From an uncultured Clostridium sp. (GTDB lineage Bacteria > Bacillota > Clostridia > Lachnospirales > Lachnospiraceae): 64,000 bases of DNA. Shown one piece after another: positions 51,120 to 59,537 of the stretch (positions within the stretch are counted from its first letter, which is position 1; the number at the start of each line of letters is the position of its first letter). Below the pieces are notes generated by a model. The model was not told the origin of the DNA and searched no databases. It saw only the letters and a list, made by a program, of their open reading frames with translations. The stretch spans positions 62,001 to 126,000 of the forward strand of contig UQMJ01000004.1 in NCBI GenBank assembly GCA_900542035.1. The letters run 5' to 3'. The position numbers and the translations under genes were made by a program.

Positions 51120-52642
51120 TGGCACATCTGCTGGAAGTAAAAGACGTGACCAAGATTTACGAAGGCGGCGTACTGGCGAATCACAATGTGAATTTCACTG
51201 TAGAGGAAGGGGAGATTCACGCCCTTGTGGGAGAAAACGGAGCGGGAAAGAGTACGCTGATGAAGATGCTTTACGGATTGGAAAGCATTACATCGGGTCA
51301 CATTTATATGAATGGGGAGGAACTGAAGCTTTCCTCCAGTAAGGATGCGATTGCTCATGGAATCGGAATGGTGCATCAGCATTTTATGCTGGTGGATTCC
51401 TTGACCGGAGCAGAAAATATGATGCTGGGAATGGAAAAGACCAGCTTTGTCTCGAATAAAAAGCGGGACATCCAGATTACTAATGAAATAGCAAAGAAGT
51501 ATAATTTTGATATTGACGCTTCCAGGCGGGTGCGGGATATGAGCGTCGGTATGAAGCAGAAACTGGAGATTTTAAAGATTTTATACCGCAGCGCAAAACT
51601 GATTATTCTGGACGAGCCTACGGCAGTTTTAACGCCTCAGGAGACAGAGGAATTGTTTGAAAAGCTTCTGGATTTGAAAAAGAGGGGCATGACGATTATC
51701 TTCATTTCCCACAAGCTGAATGAAGTAAAACGCATCAGCGACCGGATTACCGTATTAAAGGGCGGAGAGACTCAGGGAACCCACCTTACAAAGGATGTAA
51801 CAGAGGAAGACATTTCCAATCTGATGGTAGGCAGGGAGATTACCTTTGATTATGACAAAGCAGCAGCAAAGCCAGGAGAAGAGGTGCTTCGGGTAGAGGA
51901 ACTAAGATACGTAGATAAGTTTAAGATTCCCAAGCTGTCAGGCGTAAGCTTTGACGTACATAGGGGAGAAATCGTAGGCATAGCAGGCGTAGAAGGAAAC
52001 GGCCAGAGCGAACTGATTTCCATTATTACTGGAAATATGCGGGCGATTTCGGGAAAGGTATTTTTAAATGGCAGGGACATTACCAGAGAGTCGGTAACTG
52101 CGATCCGAAAAGCAGGAATGTCCCACGTACCGGAGGATCGGATGGCAGACGGCTGCGCTCCAGAGATGAGCGTGCAGGAAAACCTCGTAGTATCCAATAT
52201 CGATACCTTTACCAACAAGCTGGGCATGATCCAGACCAGTAAAATAAAGGAACACTGTACACAGCAGATCGAGGAATTTACGATTAAGACAAAAGATGAG
52301 AACCAGTCTATCGGCAGCCTGTCAGGGGGAAATATCCAGAAGGCTATCGTGGCCAGGGAGTTTAAGGCAAAAAGCGATCTGCTGGTGCTGAACCAGCCCA
52401 CCAGAGGCGTAGACGTAGGAGCAATCTCGTTCATCCACTCCAAGATTCTGGAGATGAGAAACCATAACAAAGCGATTCTGTTAGTATCTGCAGACTTAAA
52501 CGAGCTGATTTCCTTAAGCGACCGGATTATGGTTATGCATAAGGGAAAAGTGGTTGCCTCCCTTAAAAATGAGCCAAAGGTTACAGAACAGGAACTGGGA
52601 CTGTATATGCTGGGAATCAAGAAGCAGGAGGGATTGGAGTAG
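51119..52642 (+). CDS. Nucleoside ABC transporter, double ATP-binding subunit
   Basis: The 507-aa ATPase has two ABC domains, as in simple sugar/nucleoside (RbsA/NupO-like) importers. Domain 1: GENGAGKSTLMKMLYG (about 38), DMSVGMKQKLEI signature, LDEPTAVLTPQE. Domain 2: GVEGNGQSELISIITG, LSGGNIQKAIVAREF, LNQPTRGVDVGAI. Domain 2 has degenerate Walker A (NGQS for GKS) and Gln in place of Glu in LNQPT, so it is probably not hydrolytic, as is usual in this family. The start at 51119 overlaps the previous stop. Confidence 0.92.
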   Translation: MAHLLEVKDVTKIYEGGVLANHNVNFTVEEGEIHALVGENGAGKSTLMKMLYGLESITSGHIYMNGEELKLSSSKDAIAHGIGMVHQHFMLVDSLTGAENMMLGMEKTSFVSNKKRDIQITNEIAKKYNFDIDASRRVRDMSVGMKQKLEILKILYRSAKLIILDEPTAVLTPQETEELFEKLLDLKKRGMTIIFISHKLNEVKRISDRITVLKGGETQGTHLTKDVTEEDISNLMVGREITFDYDKAAAKPGEEVLRVEELRYVDKFKIPKLSGVSFDVHRGEIVGIAGVEGNGQSELISIITGNMRAISGKVFLNGRDITRESVTAIRKAGMSHVPEDRMADGCAPEMSVQENLVVSNIDTFTNKLGMIQTSKIKEHCTQQIEEFTIKTKDENQSIGSLSGGNIQKAIVAREFKAKSDLLVLNQPTRGVDVGAISFIHSKILEMRNHNKAILLVSADLNELISLSDRIMVMHKGKVVASLKNEPKVTEQELGLYMLGIKKQEGLE

Positions 52643-52645
52643 GTC

Positions 52646-53743
52646 ATGGAAAAGAAAACGCAGAAGACGAAAAAATTTGATATCATGAATTACTTTGGAG
52701 TAATTCGGATTGCGGCAGCGCTGCTTCTGTCCATGGTTTTGGTGTTCGTTATTATCTTTTTTGTCAGCGAGACACCAGGAGTGGCGATTCAGAAACTGAT
52801 GCTGGGCCCGCTGGAGACCAAGAGAAGCTTTTTTAACGTGATCGTGCGGGCAATCCCGCTGGTGTTTACGGGGCTGGGACTGACTCTGTGTTTAAAGAGC
52901 GGCATCTTTAACATCAGTTCCGATGCATCTTTTTACATGGGAGCTGTAATTTCCACAGCGATCGCCATTTCTGTTCCGCTGCCCAATATTGCCCATCAGA
53001 CGGTGCAGATTCTGGCAGCTGCAGCAGTTGGAGGATTGATCTCCATGCTGCCGGTTATTATCAACAAATATACAAAGGTTAATCCGGTAGTTCTTGCCAT
53101 CATGGCAAACTCCATTTTTTACTACTTTGGCCTTTCTATTATCAGTACCTTCTTTTTGGAACCCAGCGGAAGCTGGGGAAGCTATAAGTTTCCGGATGAT
53201 GCGAGACTGGGAACCATGATTAAGGGGACAACGCTTCACTGGGGATTTGTGATTATGATTGTGGTAACGCTCCTGGTAATCTTTTTGATGAACAAGACTT
53301 CTTTTGGTTACAAGGTGCGTGTGACGGGAAGTAATCCGGCATTTGCCAAAGCGTCGGGTATCAAGACGGGATTTGTTATCCTTATGGCCCAGTTTTTAGG
53401 CGGCGCTATTGCCGGTATGGGCGGCGCCATTGAGATCGTAGGCGTATATAAACGGTTCCAGTGGCAGACCCAGACAAATTATGTATGGGACGGTCTTTTG
53501 ATTTATATGCTGGCCAATGGAAATCCCATATACATTCCGCTTACCGCTTTTTTTATCGCTTACCTGAGAGTAGGCGCAGAGATTATGTCCAGAGCGTCGG
53601 ATCTGGATCCGGAGATCGTCACCTTCCTTCAGGGTATCATTATTCTGCTGGTGGCATCCCAGAGATTTCTTTACTTTATAAAGCAGAGGCATGACCAGAA
53701 GATGTCTCTGAAACAGGCAGAGGAAGGAGGTGCAGCAGCATGA
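52646..53743 (+). CDS. Nucleoside ABC transporter permease 1
   Basis: The 365-aa integral membrane protein has about ten hydrophobic segments and the BPD_transp_2 permease layout of ribose/nucleoside importers. The coupling-type segment KVRVTGSNPAFAKASGIKTG (about 223-242) and GMGGAIEIVGVYKRF are typical. Following the ATPase and overlapping permease 2 by four bases (ATGA), it forms the membrane channel with it. Confidence 0.9.
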   Translation: MEKKTQKTKKFDIMNYFGVIRIAAALLLSMVLVFVIIFFVSETPGVAIQKLMLGPLETKRSFFNVIVRAIPLVFTGLGLTLCLKSGIFNISSDASFYMGAVISTAIAISVPLPNIAHQTVQILAAAAVGGLISMLPVIINKYTKVNPVVLAIMANSIFYYFGLSIISTFFLEPSGSWGSYKFPDDARLGTMIKGTTLHWGFVIMIVVTLLVIFLMNKTSFGYKVRVTGSNPAFAKASGIKTGFVILMAQFLGGAIAGMGGAIEIVGVYKRFQWQTQTNYVWDGLLIYMLANGNPIYIPLTAFFIAYLRVGAEIMSRASDLDPEIVTFLQGIIILLVASQRFLYFIKQRHDQKMSLKQAEEGGAAA

Positions 53744-54684
53744 CAGAATTTTTCTTATCCCCTACCTTCTGGAAGACGGTGCTTGCCAGTACCACTCCGG
53801 TTATGCTGGCTACGCTGGCAGCCAATATGATGACCAAGTCAGGGATTTTCAATCTGGCGATTGAAGGAACTATGCTGATCTGCGCCCTTACCGGCGTGGT
53901 CATAAGCGCTTTTACCCAGAATCTCTGGGCAGGCTGTCTGGTGGCTGTCCTTATGGGCGTTTTGGTTTCCTTTATATTTGGTTACTTTGCATTGATTATG
54001 AAAGGCGCGATGAATGCCTGCGGCGTTGCTATGAATCTGATTGCTTCGGGCGGTACGGTATTTGTACTGGTTATGCTTACCGGCAGCAAGGCCAATTCCA
54101 GCGCATTAAAGAGTCTGACGTTTCCGGTTGTGGAGATTCCATTTATCAAGGATATCCCAGTTCTTGGAACCATTATTTCAGGACAGAATCTGGTAACCTA
54201 TATTGGATGGGGCATTGTGGCGCTGACCGCATGGATGCTTTATAAGACCAAGCTGGGTATCAATATCCGAGCAGTAGGAGAAAATCCAGAAGCCGCCAGA
54301 GCAGCTGGAATCAACGTGATTTTCCATCAATTTGTAGCGCTGGCCATTTGCGGAATATCCTGTGCATTTGGCGGTATGTATCTGTCCATGGGAGCTTTGC
54401 GCTCCTTTACTACCGGCATGGTAGCGGGAAGAGGCTATATGTCTCTTGCTATGGATGCTATGAGCCAGGGAAATCCTGTGGTAGGGTGTTTGAGTTCCCT
54501 GCTGTACGGATTTTCGGACACTATTACCGTGTACCTGCAGCTTTACAGTAAGATTGACTTAAAGCTGATTGAGGCGTTTCCATATCTGTTTATCATAGCC
54601 GTACTGGTCGTGATCCAGGGAATCCGCAAGATGATAGCCCGAAAGAAAGAAAAGCTTGCAAGCCTGAGTCAGGCTGCATCATAA
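53740..54684 (+). CDS. Nucleoside ABC transporter permease 2
   Basis: The 314-aa membrane protein is the second permease of the importer, similar in layout to NupQ/YufQ-type proteins. The NIRAVGENPEAARAAGINV segment (about 180-198) parallels the one in permease 1, and GGMYLSMGALRSF with GYMSLAMDAM is characteristic. It ends with a charged tail. A pair of hairpins follows before the next gene of the operon. Confidence 0.9.
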   Translation: MTEFFLSPTFWKTVLASTTPVMLATLAANMMTKSGIFNLAIEGTMLICALTGVVISAFTQNLWAGCLVAVLMGVLVSFIFGYFALIMKGAMNACGVAMNLIASGGTVFVLVMLTGSKANSSALKSLTFPVVEIPFIKDIPVLGTIISGQNLVTYIGWGIVALTAWMLYKTKLGINIRAVGENPEAARAAGINVIFHQFVALAICGISCAFGGMYLSMGALRSFTTGMVAGRGYMSLAMDAMSQGNPVVGCLSSLLYGFSDTITVYLQLYSKIDLKLIEAFPYLFIIAVLVVIQGIRKMIARKKEKLASLSQAAS

Positions 54685-54715
54685 ATCAATTGTAAACTGT
54701 CCAGGACGGGGGTAT

Positions 54716-54764
54716 CTTCTTGTCCGGCTTTGCCGGACAAGAAGCATCGGAGATTCCTCCGATG
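54716..54764 (+). repeat. Two adjoining perfect hairpins in the nucleoside operon
   Basis: CTTCTTGTCCGGC-ttt-GCCGGACAAGAAG (54716-54744, 13-bp stem) is directly followed by CATCGGAG-attc-CTCCGATG (54745-54764, 8-bp stem). There is no T run. They probably protect or separate the upstream and downstream mRNA rather than terminate it. Confidence 0.7.
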
Positions 54765-54820
54765 TGAAATCTGGCGCCCTGAATAGTTACAATATATTTT
54801 ACTAAAAGGAGGAAAAAAAT

Positions 54821-55408
54821 ATGGCACAGGAGTATTATGATCCATGGTCTAACACAAAGACCGTCAACGGTCTTGACGCGGATTTAGTGATTTCCGCACT
54901 GCAGAAATGTATTCGTCGGGCAGAGGAGGATACGGCTCTTCGTATGGCCTACGAGCTTTATATGACGTCCACCTTCCATGAAGAGAAGATGTGGAATCGT
55001 CTGCTGGTAATTTCCGTAGAAGATATCGGTTTCGGAAATGAGCAGGCGCCTATTTTCGTAAAGACCATGTACGATCTTCACAAGGAATATGCGTACAAGG
55101 ATGGAGACCGGCCAATTTTCTTCATGCACGCCATCCGTTATTTGTGCAAGAGCCAGAAAGAGCGTTCTACCGACCACATCAAGAACATCATCATGAAGGA
55201 ATTTGACGCCGGTTACGTTCCGGAGATTCCGGATTACGCCATTGATATGCATACCATTCAGGGAAGAGCAAGAGGCAGAGACGTATTCTATTTCCTGGAT
55301 GAAGCAAGCAAGGTTCAGCCGCTCTGGGATGGCTACGATGACTCATACCGCTTAAAGCTTTATGAAATGTGCAAAAAGGAAGCAGAGCAGAATAAGGAGG
55401 AAGAGTAA
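54821..55408 (+). CDS. Free-standing RarA/MgsA C-terminal-domain-like protein
   Basis: The 195-aa protein has no nucleotide-binding loop. Its central stretch matches the clamp-loader-type oligomerisation domain at the C terminus of RarA/MgsA AAA+ proteins. DADLVISALQKCIRRAEEDTAL (about 20-41) corresponds to the ISALHKSVRG...DAAL of RarA; RLLVISVEDIGFG (~61-73) to the RRCLAIASEDVG segment; and AIRYLCKSQK (~104) to AIVYLACAPK, then a VPEIPDYAID match. The ATPase half is missing, and length shows this is not a truncation at an edge. It is flanked by nucleoside permease and binding-protein genes and has AAAGGAGG before its ATG. The function is unknown. Confidence 0.6.
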   Translation: MAQEYYDPWSNTKTVNGLDADLVISALQKCIRRAEEDTALRMAYELYMTSTFHEEKMWNRLLVISVEDIGFGNEQAPIFVKTMYDLHKEYAYKDGDRPIFFMHAIRYLCKSQKERSTDHIKNIIMKEFDAGYVPEIPDYAIDMHTIQGRARGRDVFYFLDEASKVQPLWDGYDDSYRLKLYEMCKKEAEQNKEEE

Positions 55409-55409
55409 G

Positions 55410-56591
55410 ATGAAAAAATTTAACCGTTTTGCTGCAGCGGCGATGTCTGCTGTGATGGCAGCAAGCCTTCTGGCAGGATGTTCTAAGTCAGCAGAGGAAT
55501 CCCAGGCTGTAACTACCGCAGCAGAAGGAAGCCAGGCCGAGGAAACCAAGGCAGAAGAGGGCGGCGCAGAAGAGACTGAGGCGCCAAAGGAAGAGGATGG
55601 AGAACTGAAAGAAATTTACGTGTTTATCCGCGACAGAGGCGATTTGTCCTACTGGGACAGCATGGCAGAAGGCGCAGACAGAGCAGTTAAGGATTATGCA
55701 GACAGAGCCAATGTCCATGTAGTAGAGACTACTGCCGATCTTCAGGCAAACCTTCAGGCTATGTACGAGGCAGCTGATGCAGGCGCAGACCTGATTATCA
55801 CGGCTTCCGACTTTAAGGACAATCTGGTAGAGGTTGCCAACGAGTTCCCTGATATTGCATTTACCATCATCAGTGAAGACGTAATCGATCAGTGCGAGAA
55901 CGGCAATGCTTACGGCGTGGATTTTGCTACCAGTCAGGCAGCTTATCTGGGCGGTATTGCGGCAGCCGATTTAGCAAAGAGCGGAGTAATTGGTTTCATC
56001 GGCGGCATGGATGAGTCCCTGGTTATCCAGGAATTTTTATGGGGCTATATCCAGGGGGCAAAGGCTTACAATCCGGATACCAAGATCGTTTACAATTATG
56101 TAGGCGCATGGAACGATCCGGACACTGCAAAAACTCAGGCTATGACCCAGTACAATGATGCAGGCGCAGACGTAATCTTCGCATGTGCAGGCGGTTCCGG
56201 CAACGGCGTGCACAATGCGGCAGGCGAAGCAGGAAAATACGTATTCGGCGTAGACAGCGACCAGTCCGTACTGTACAAAGATGATCCGGCTATCAGCGCC
56301 CAGTTTGCTACTTCTATTGTAAAGGAAGTAGGAAATGCTGTTTATACAGTAATCGGCCAGTATCTGGATGAAGGAACTCTGCCTTTTGGCGAGTATGAGA
56401 TTCTGGGACTTGCAGACGGCGCTGTCGGCATTGTAGAGAGCGACATTTTAATGAACGCGTTGTCTGATGAAGGCAAGGCTGCCCTGGAAGAGGCAAAGGC
56501 AGGTATTGCAGACGGTTCCGTTGAGGTTCTCAGCGCTATCGGAAAGAGCCAGGATGAGATAAAGGCATTTATTGATGAGAATTGTCAGTAA
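55410..56591 (+). CDS. BMP-family nucleoside-binding lipoprotein
   Basis: The 393-aa exported lipoprotein resembles the BMP/PnrA family, which binds purine nucleosides for ABC import. The signal peptide ends in the lipobox LLAGC (Cys at about 23), followed by an acidic Glu/Ala-rich linker (~25-65). The binding domain has YVFIRDRGDLSYWDSMAEGA and VIFACAGGSGNGVHNAAGEAGKYVFGVDSDQS. The ATG at 55410 follows AAGGAGG, right after the stop of the preceding gene; the frame extends 16 codons upstream. It is the receptor of the transporter encoded at 51.1-54.7 kb. Confidence 0.92.
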   Translation: MKKFNRFAAAAMSAVMAASLLAGCSKSAEESQAVTTAAEGSQAEETKAEEGGAEETEAPKEEDGELKEIYVFIRDRGDLSYWDSMAEGADRAVKDYADRANVHVVETTADLQANLQAMYEAADAGADLIITASDFKDNLVEVANEFPDIAFTIISEDVIDQCENGNAYGVDFATSQAAYLGGIAAADLAKSGVIGFIGGMDESLVIQEFLWGYIQGAKAYNPDTKIVYNYVGAWNDPDTAKTQAMTQYNDAGADVIFACAGGSGNGVHNAAGEAGKYVFGVDSDQSVLYKDDPAISAQFATSIVKEVGNAVYTVIGQYLDEGTLPFGEYEILGLADGAVGIVESDILMNALSDEGKAALEEAKAGIADGSVEVLSAIGKSQDEIKAFIDENCQ

Positions 56592-56620
56592 TGAACAATA
56601 AAAGATAGATGGCAGCAGGT

Positions 56621-56657
56621 TCCGCGGTTTCCTGAATAGGGAAGCCGCGGGATTTTT
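56621..56657 (+). terminator. Terminator of the nucleoside operon
   Basis: CCGCGGTTTCC (56622-56632) pairs with GGGAAGCCGCGG (56639-56650), one unpaired base, followed by a run of five T. Confidence 0.85.
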
Positions 56658-56679
56658 GTTATGGGCTTCTTAGAGAAGG

Positions 56680-56708
56680 TTGCCAATCGGGAAAAAACAG
56701 GTTATACT
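56680..56708 (+). promoter_or_regulatory. Promoter of nagA
   Basis: TTGCCA (56680-56685), 17 bp, TATACT (56703-56708). Confidence 0.75.
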
Positions 56709-56749
56709 GATTTTTAGAATCAAACAATCAGGAAAGAGAGGGGTTTGCA

Positions 56750-57889
56750 ATGATAATACAAAGTAGAAGGATCTGGATTGCCGGACAGTTTATTCCGGCA
56801 CAGCTGGAAGTAAAGGATGGCGTAATTGCCCGTATTTATCAGTATGGGGAAAAGCCGGCGGATGAAGACTATGGAGACAAACGGATTGTTCCTGGATTTA
56901 TTGATATTCATACACATGGCGCCTATGGATTTGATACCAATGACGCAGAACCGGAGGGCCTCAGAAACTGGATGAAGCGGATTCCGGAAGAAGGAGTGAC
57001 TTCCATTCTTCCCACAACGGTAACCCAGATGCCGGACGTTTTGACAGCGGCAGTAGCCAACGTGGCAAAGGTCATTGAGGAAGGCTATGAAGGAGCAGAG
57101 ATTTTAGGAATCCATTTTGAAGGCCCCTATCTGGATATGGAATATAAGGGAGCACAGCCTCCGGAAGCCATTGCAAAGCCAAGCGTGGAACAGTTTGCAG
57201 GCTATCAGGAAGCTGCAAAGGGTTGGATCAAATACATTACCCTGGCTCCGGAACAGGACAAGGACTTTGCTCTTACCAGATACTGCAGCCAGAACGGCGT
57301 AGTGGTCAGTATGGGGCATTCTGCAGCAACCTATGAAGAGGCGCTGATGGGGATTGCCAATGGAGCTGTTTCTATGACTCATGTATACAATGGCATGACC
57401 CCTTACCATCACCGCAAGCCAGGGCTGGTAGGAATAGCCATGAGGGTTCGGGATATTTACGGCGAAGTAATCTGCGACGGATGCCATTCCCATCTGGCTG
57501 CATTAAACAATTATTTTACTGCAAAAGGCAGAGATTATGCAGTGATGGTCAGCGATTCCCTGAGAGCTAAGCACTGCCCTCCAGGCGGAAATTACCAGTT
57601 AGGCGGCCATGATATTGAGATTGGGGAAGACGGACTGGCAAGGTTAAAAGGAACGGAGACCATTGCAGGCAGTACGCTGTATATGAATCGGGGATTAAAG
57701 ATTCTGGTAGAAAAGGCGATGATTCCATTTGACGCCGCTTTAAATTCCTGCACCATTAATCCGGCGAAAGCCCTTCGGGTAGATGACAGAAAAGGCCGTC
57801 TGGCGGCAGGATATGACGCGGACATCGTAGTTTTAGAGGATAACTACGATGTGGTTCAGACTTATTGCCGCGGAACTGCAATGCTATAA
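56750..57889 (+). CDS. nagA: N-acetylglucosamine-6-phosphate deacetylase
   Basis: The 379-aa amidohydrolase converts GlcNAc-6-phosphate to glucosamine 6-phosphate for amino-sugar use. Metal and catalytic motifs are PGFIDIHTHGAYGFDTND (about 48-65), GIHFEGPYLD (~125), MGHSAATYEEA, MTHVYNGMTPYHH (~215), and the catalytic Asp in VSDSLRAKHC. Its usual partner nagB and a GlcNAc transporter are not in the window, so it is an isolated unit with its own promoter and terminator. Confidence 0.93.
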   Translation: MIIQSRRIWIAGQFIPAQLEVKDGVIARIYQYGEKPADEDYGDKRIVPGFIDIHTHGAYGFDTNDAEPEGLRNWMKRIPEEGVTSILPTTVTQMPDVLTAAVANVAKVIEEGYEGAEILGIHFEGPYLDMEYKGAQPPEAIAKPSVEQFAGYQEAAKGWIKYITLAPEQDKDFALTRYCSQNGVVVSMGHSAATYEEALMGIANGAVSMTHVYNGMTPYHHRKPGLVGIAMRVRDIYGEVICDGCHSHLAALNNYFTAKGRDYAVMVSDSLRAKHCPPGGNYQLGGHDIEIGEDGLARLKGTETIAGSTLYMNRGLKILVEKAMIPFDAALNSCTINPAKALRVDDRKGRLAAGYDADIVVLEDNYDVVQTYCRGTAML

Positions 57890-57891
57890 GG

Positions 57892-57946
57892 AAAACAGCT
57901 CCCCATTCCTGCCGTATCAGGAGGCAGGATGGAGAGCTGTTTTTTT
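57892..57946. terminator. Bidirectional terminator shared by nagA and the MATE gene
   Basis: AAAACAGCTC...CCTGC pairs with GCAGG...GAGCTGTTTTTTT (57892-57912 with about 57923-57946). The loop holds the stop codon of the MATE gene (57917-57919), so the right arm encodes that protein's last residues. Confidence 0.8.
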
Positions 57947-59344
57947 GGAACGTTTTTTCAAGGAAATGTGGTATTCCCTGCAGATTTGACGAATGGTAAA
58001 GAATCCGATAACAGCAGATAAAACGCCGACCGCAATGTTGCTGAATGCCATAACGATCCCAACGCTGACGCTTCCAAGAGAAGTAAACTGCTGAAGGGCC
58101 CAGAGTACGGGAACGCGGAAGGCGAATACCCGACAGAAGTTGATAAACAGGGTGGATTTGGTTTTTCCAAAGCCGTAAAGCATTCCGACAACTGCTGAGT
58201 TGATTCCCAGAGGAATGGCGCCCCATGCTTCAAACCGGTAGATGGATATAATCAGCTCCTGAAAAGCAGGGTCGTTCTGGGCAAACAGCCAGGTAATCTG
58301 ACGCAGAAAGACCAGATTGAGGACCATGGTAACGGTACTGATGGCCATATTAATAGCAGCTGTCCAAAAGAAGATTTCCAGCGCCCTGGCCGGTTTTCCG
58401 GCTCCTAAATTCTGGCTGATGATGGCAGAACTTCCATCCTGGAATCCGATGTGGGGAGTGGTACTGATTCCTCCGATGTTGTTTGAAATACCAAGAGCGC
58501 CTACGGTCAGGGCGCCGTAAACGGTGCTCATGGAATTGACCAGGACTTTTCCCAGGGAGAAGGCCGCTTTTTCCACAATAACCGGACCGGACAGAGTTAA
58601 AATGGGCAGAACCACTGTCTTTTTTAAGGAAATGCTGGAAAAGGAGAATCCAAAAGCATTGCCTGGCTGGCAGATGTTGACGACAGCGGCGGCAAACATC
58701 AGCGCCTGGGAGATGATGGTGGCAATGGCAATCATGTGAATCCCGCCGTGGAATCCATATACGAATACTGCGGTCAGAATTAATTTTACAGCAATGACGG
58801 CGACATTGAGGATCAGAATCCATCTGGAATGCCCCCTGGCCCGTTCGACAGAAATATAGACATTGTTAAAAAACATAATGACCATGCCGATTAAGTCCAG
58901 GCGAAAATAAGAAACGCCGTCAGCCATAAATTCTTCCGGAGTACCGGCGAATCTTAAAAATTCTTCTGTGAAAGGGAGCAAAACGCCCAGAAGAAGGATA
59001 CTGACGGCGGCGCACAGCGAGTAAAGGGTGCTGACCCGTTTTTTTACCAGGTCAAAGTCTCCGGCTCCATAGGCTTCGCTGATTTTAACGCCTGCGCCAA
59101 CTGCCAGACCGCCGCCTAAGGCCGACAGGGTCATGTCCAGCTGGGACAGATAAGAGATGGTGGACACCGCAGAAGAGCTGATGTGGGAAGCCATCAGGGA
59201 GTCCAGAATCTTAAACAGCTGATTTAAGCTCTGATAGAGAGCCAGAGGAACGCTTACATATAAAATTACTTTCCACGCCGAAGCGTTTAAGGAAAACTCA
59301 CGGAATTTCCGGTCTTTTTCTGATAGTTCAGCTTGAGAACCCAT
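57917..59344 (-). CDS. MATE-family multidrug/metabolite exporter
   Basis: The 475-aa membrane protein has about twelve hydrophobic segments in two related halves, as in MATE transporters. The segments VPLALYQSLNQLFKILDSLMA (about 30-50) and the matching second-half PVIVEKAAFSLGKVLVNSM are typical. GISNNIGG and QNLGAGKPARALE also fit the family. Na+- or H+-coupled export of organic cations is the family activity. The start at 59344 has GGAAGGA upstream, preferred to an ATG ten codons earlier. It is divergent from an AraC-type regulator that may control it. Confidence 0.92.
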   Translation of the reverse strand: MGSQAELSEKDRKFREFSLNASAWKVILYVSVPLALYQSLNQLFKILDSLMASHISSSAVSTISYLSQLDMTLSALGGGLAVGAGVKISEAYGAGDFDLVKKRVSTLYSLCAAVSILLLGVLLPFTEEFLRFAGTPEEFMADGVSYFRLDLIGMVIMFFNNVYISVERARGHSRWILILNVAVIAVKLILTAVFVYGFHGGIHMIAIATIISQALMFAAAVVNICQPGNAFGFSFSSISLKKTVVLPILTLSGPVIVEKAAFSLGKVLVNSMSTVYGALTVGALGISNNIGGISTTPHIGFQDGSSAIISQNLGAGKPARALEIFFWTAAINMAISTVTMVLNLVFLRQITWLFAQNDPAFQELIISIYRFEAWGAIPLGINSAVVGMLYGFGKTKSTLFINFCRVFAFRVPVLWALQQFTSLGSVSVGIVMAFSNIAVGVLSAVIGFFTIRQICREYHISLKKRSKKTALHPAS

Positions 59345-59537
59345 AATATAAAATCCTTCCTTTTTTCTTTCCATGAATATGACTGAATGAACTGCTCATG
59401 GAACGTTTCCATCATAATACAAAAATAAATGGTTTTCTACGATTTTTCTGTCTTATTTCAAGAAAACTACTGATTTTTTGTTTTGTTTCGGATAAAATGA
59501 AGAGAGAAAAAGAAGGTGCGGAAGGAAGGAAAACAGG

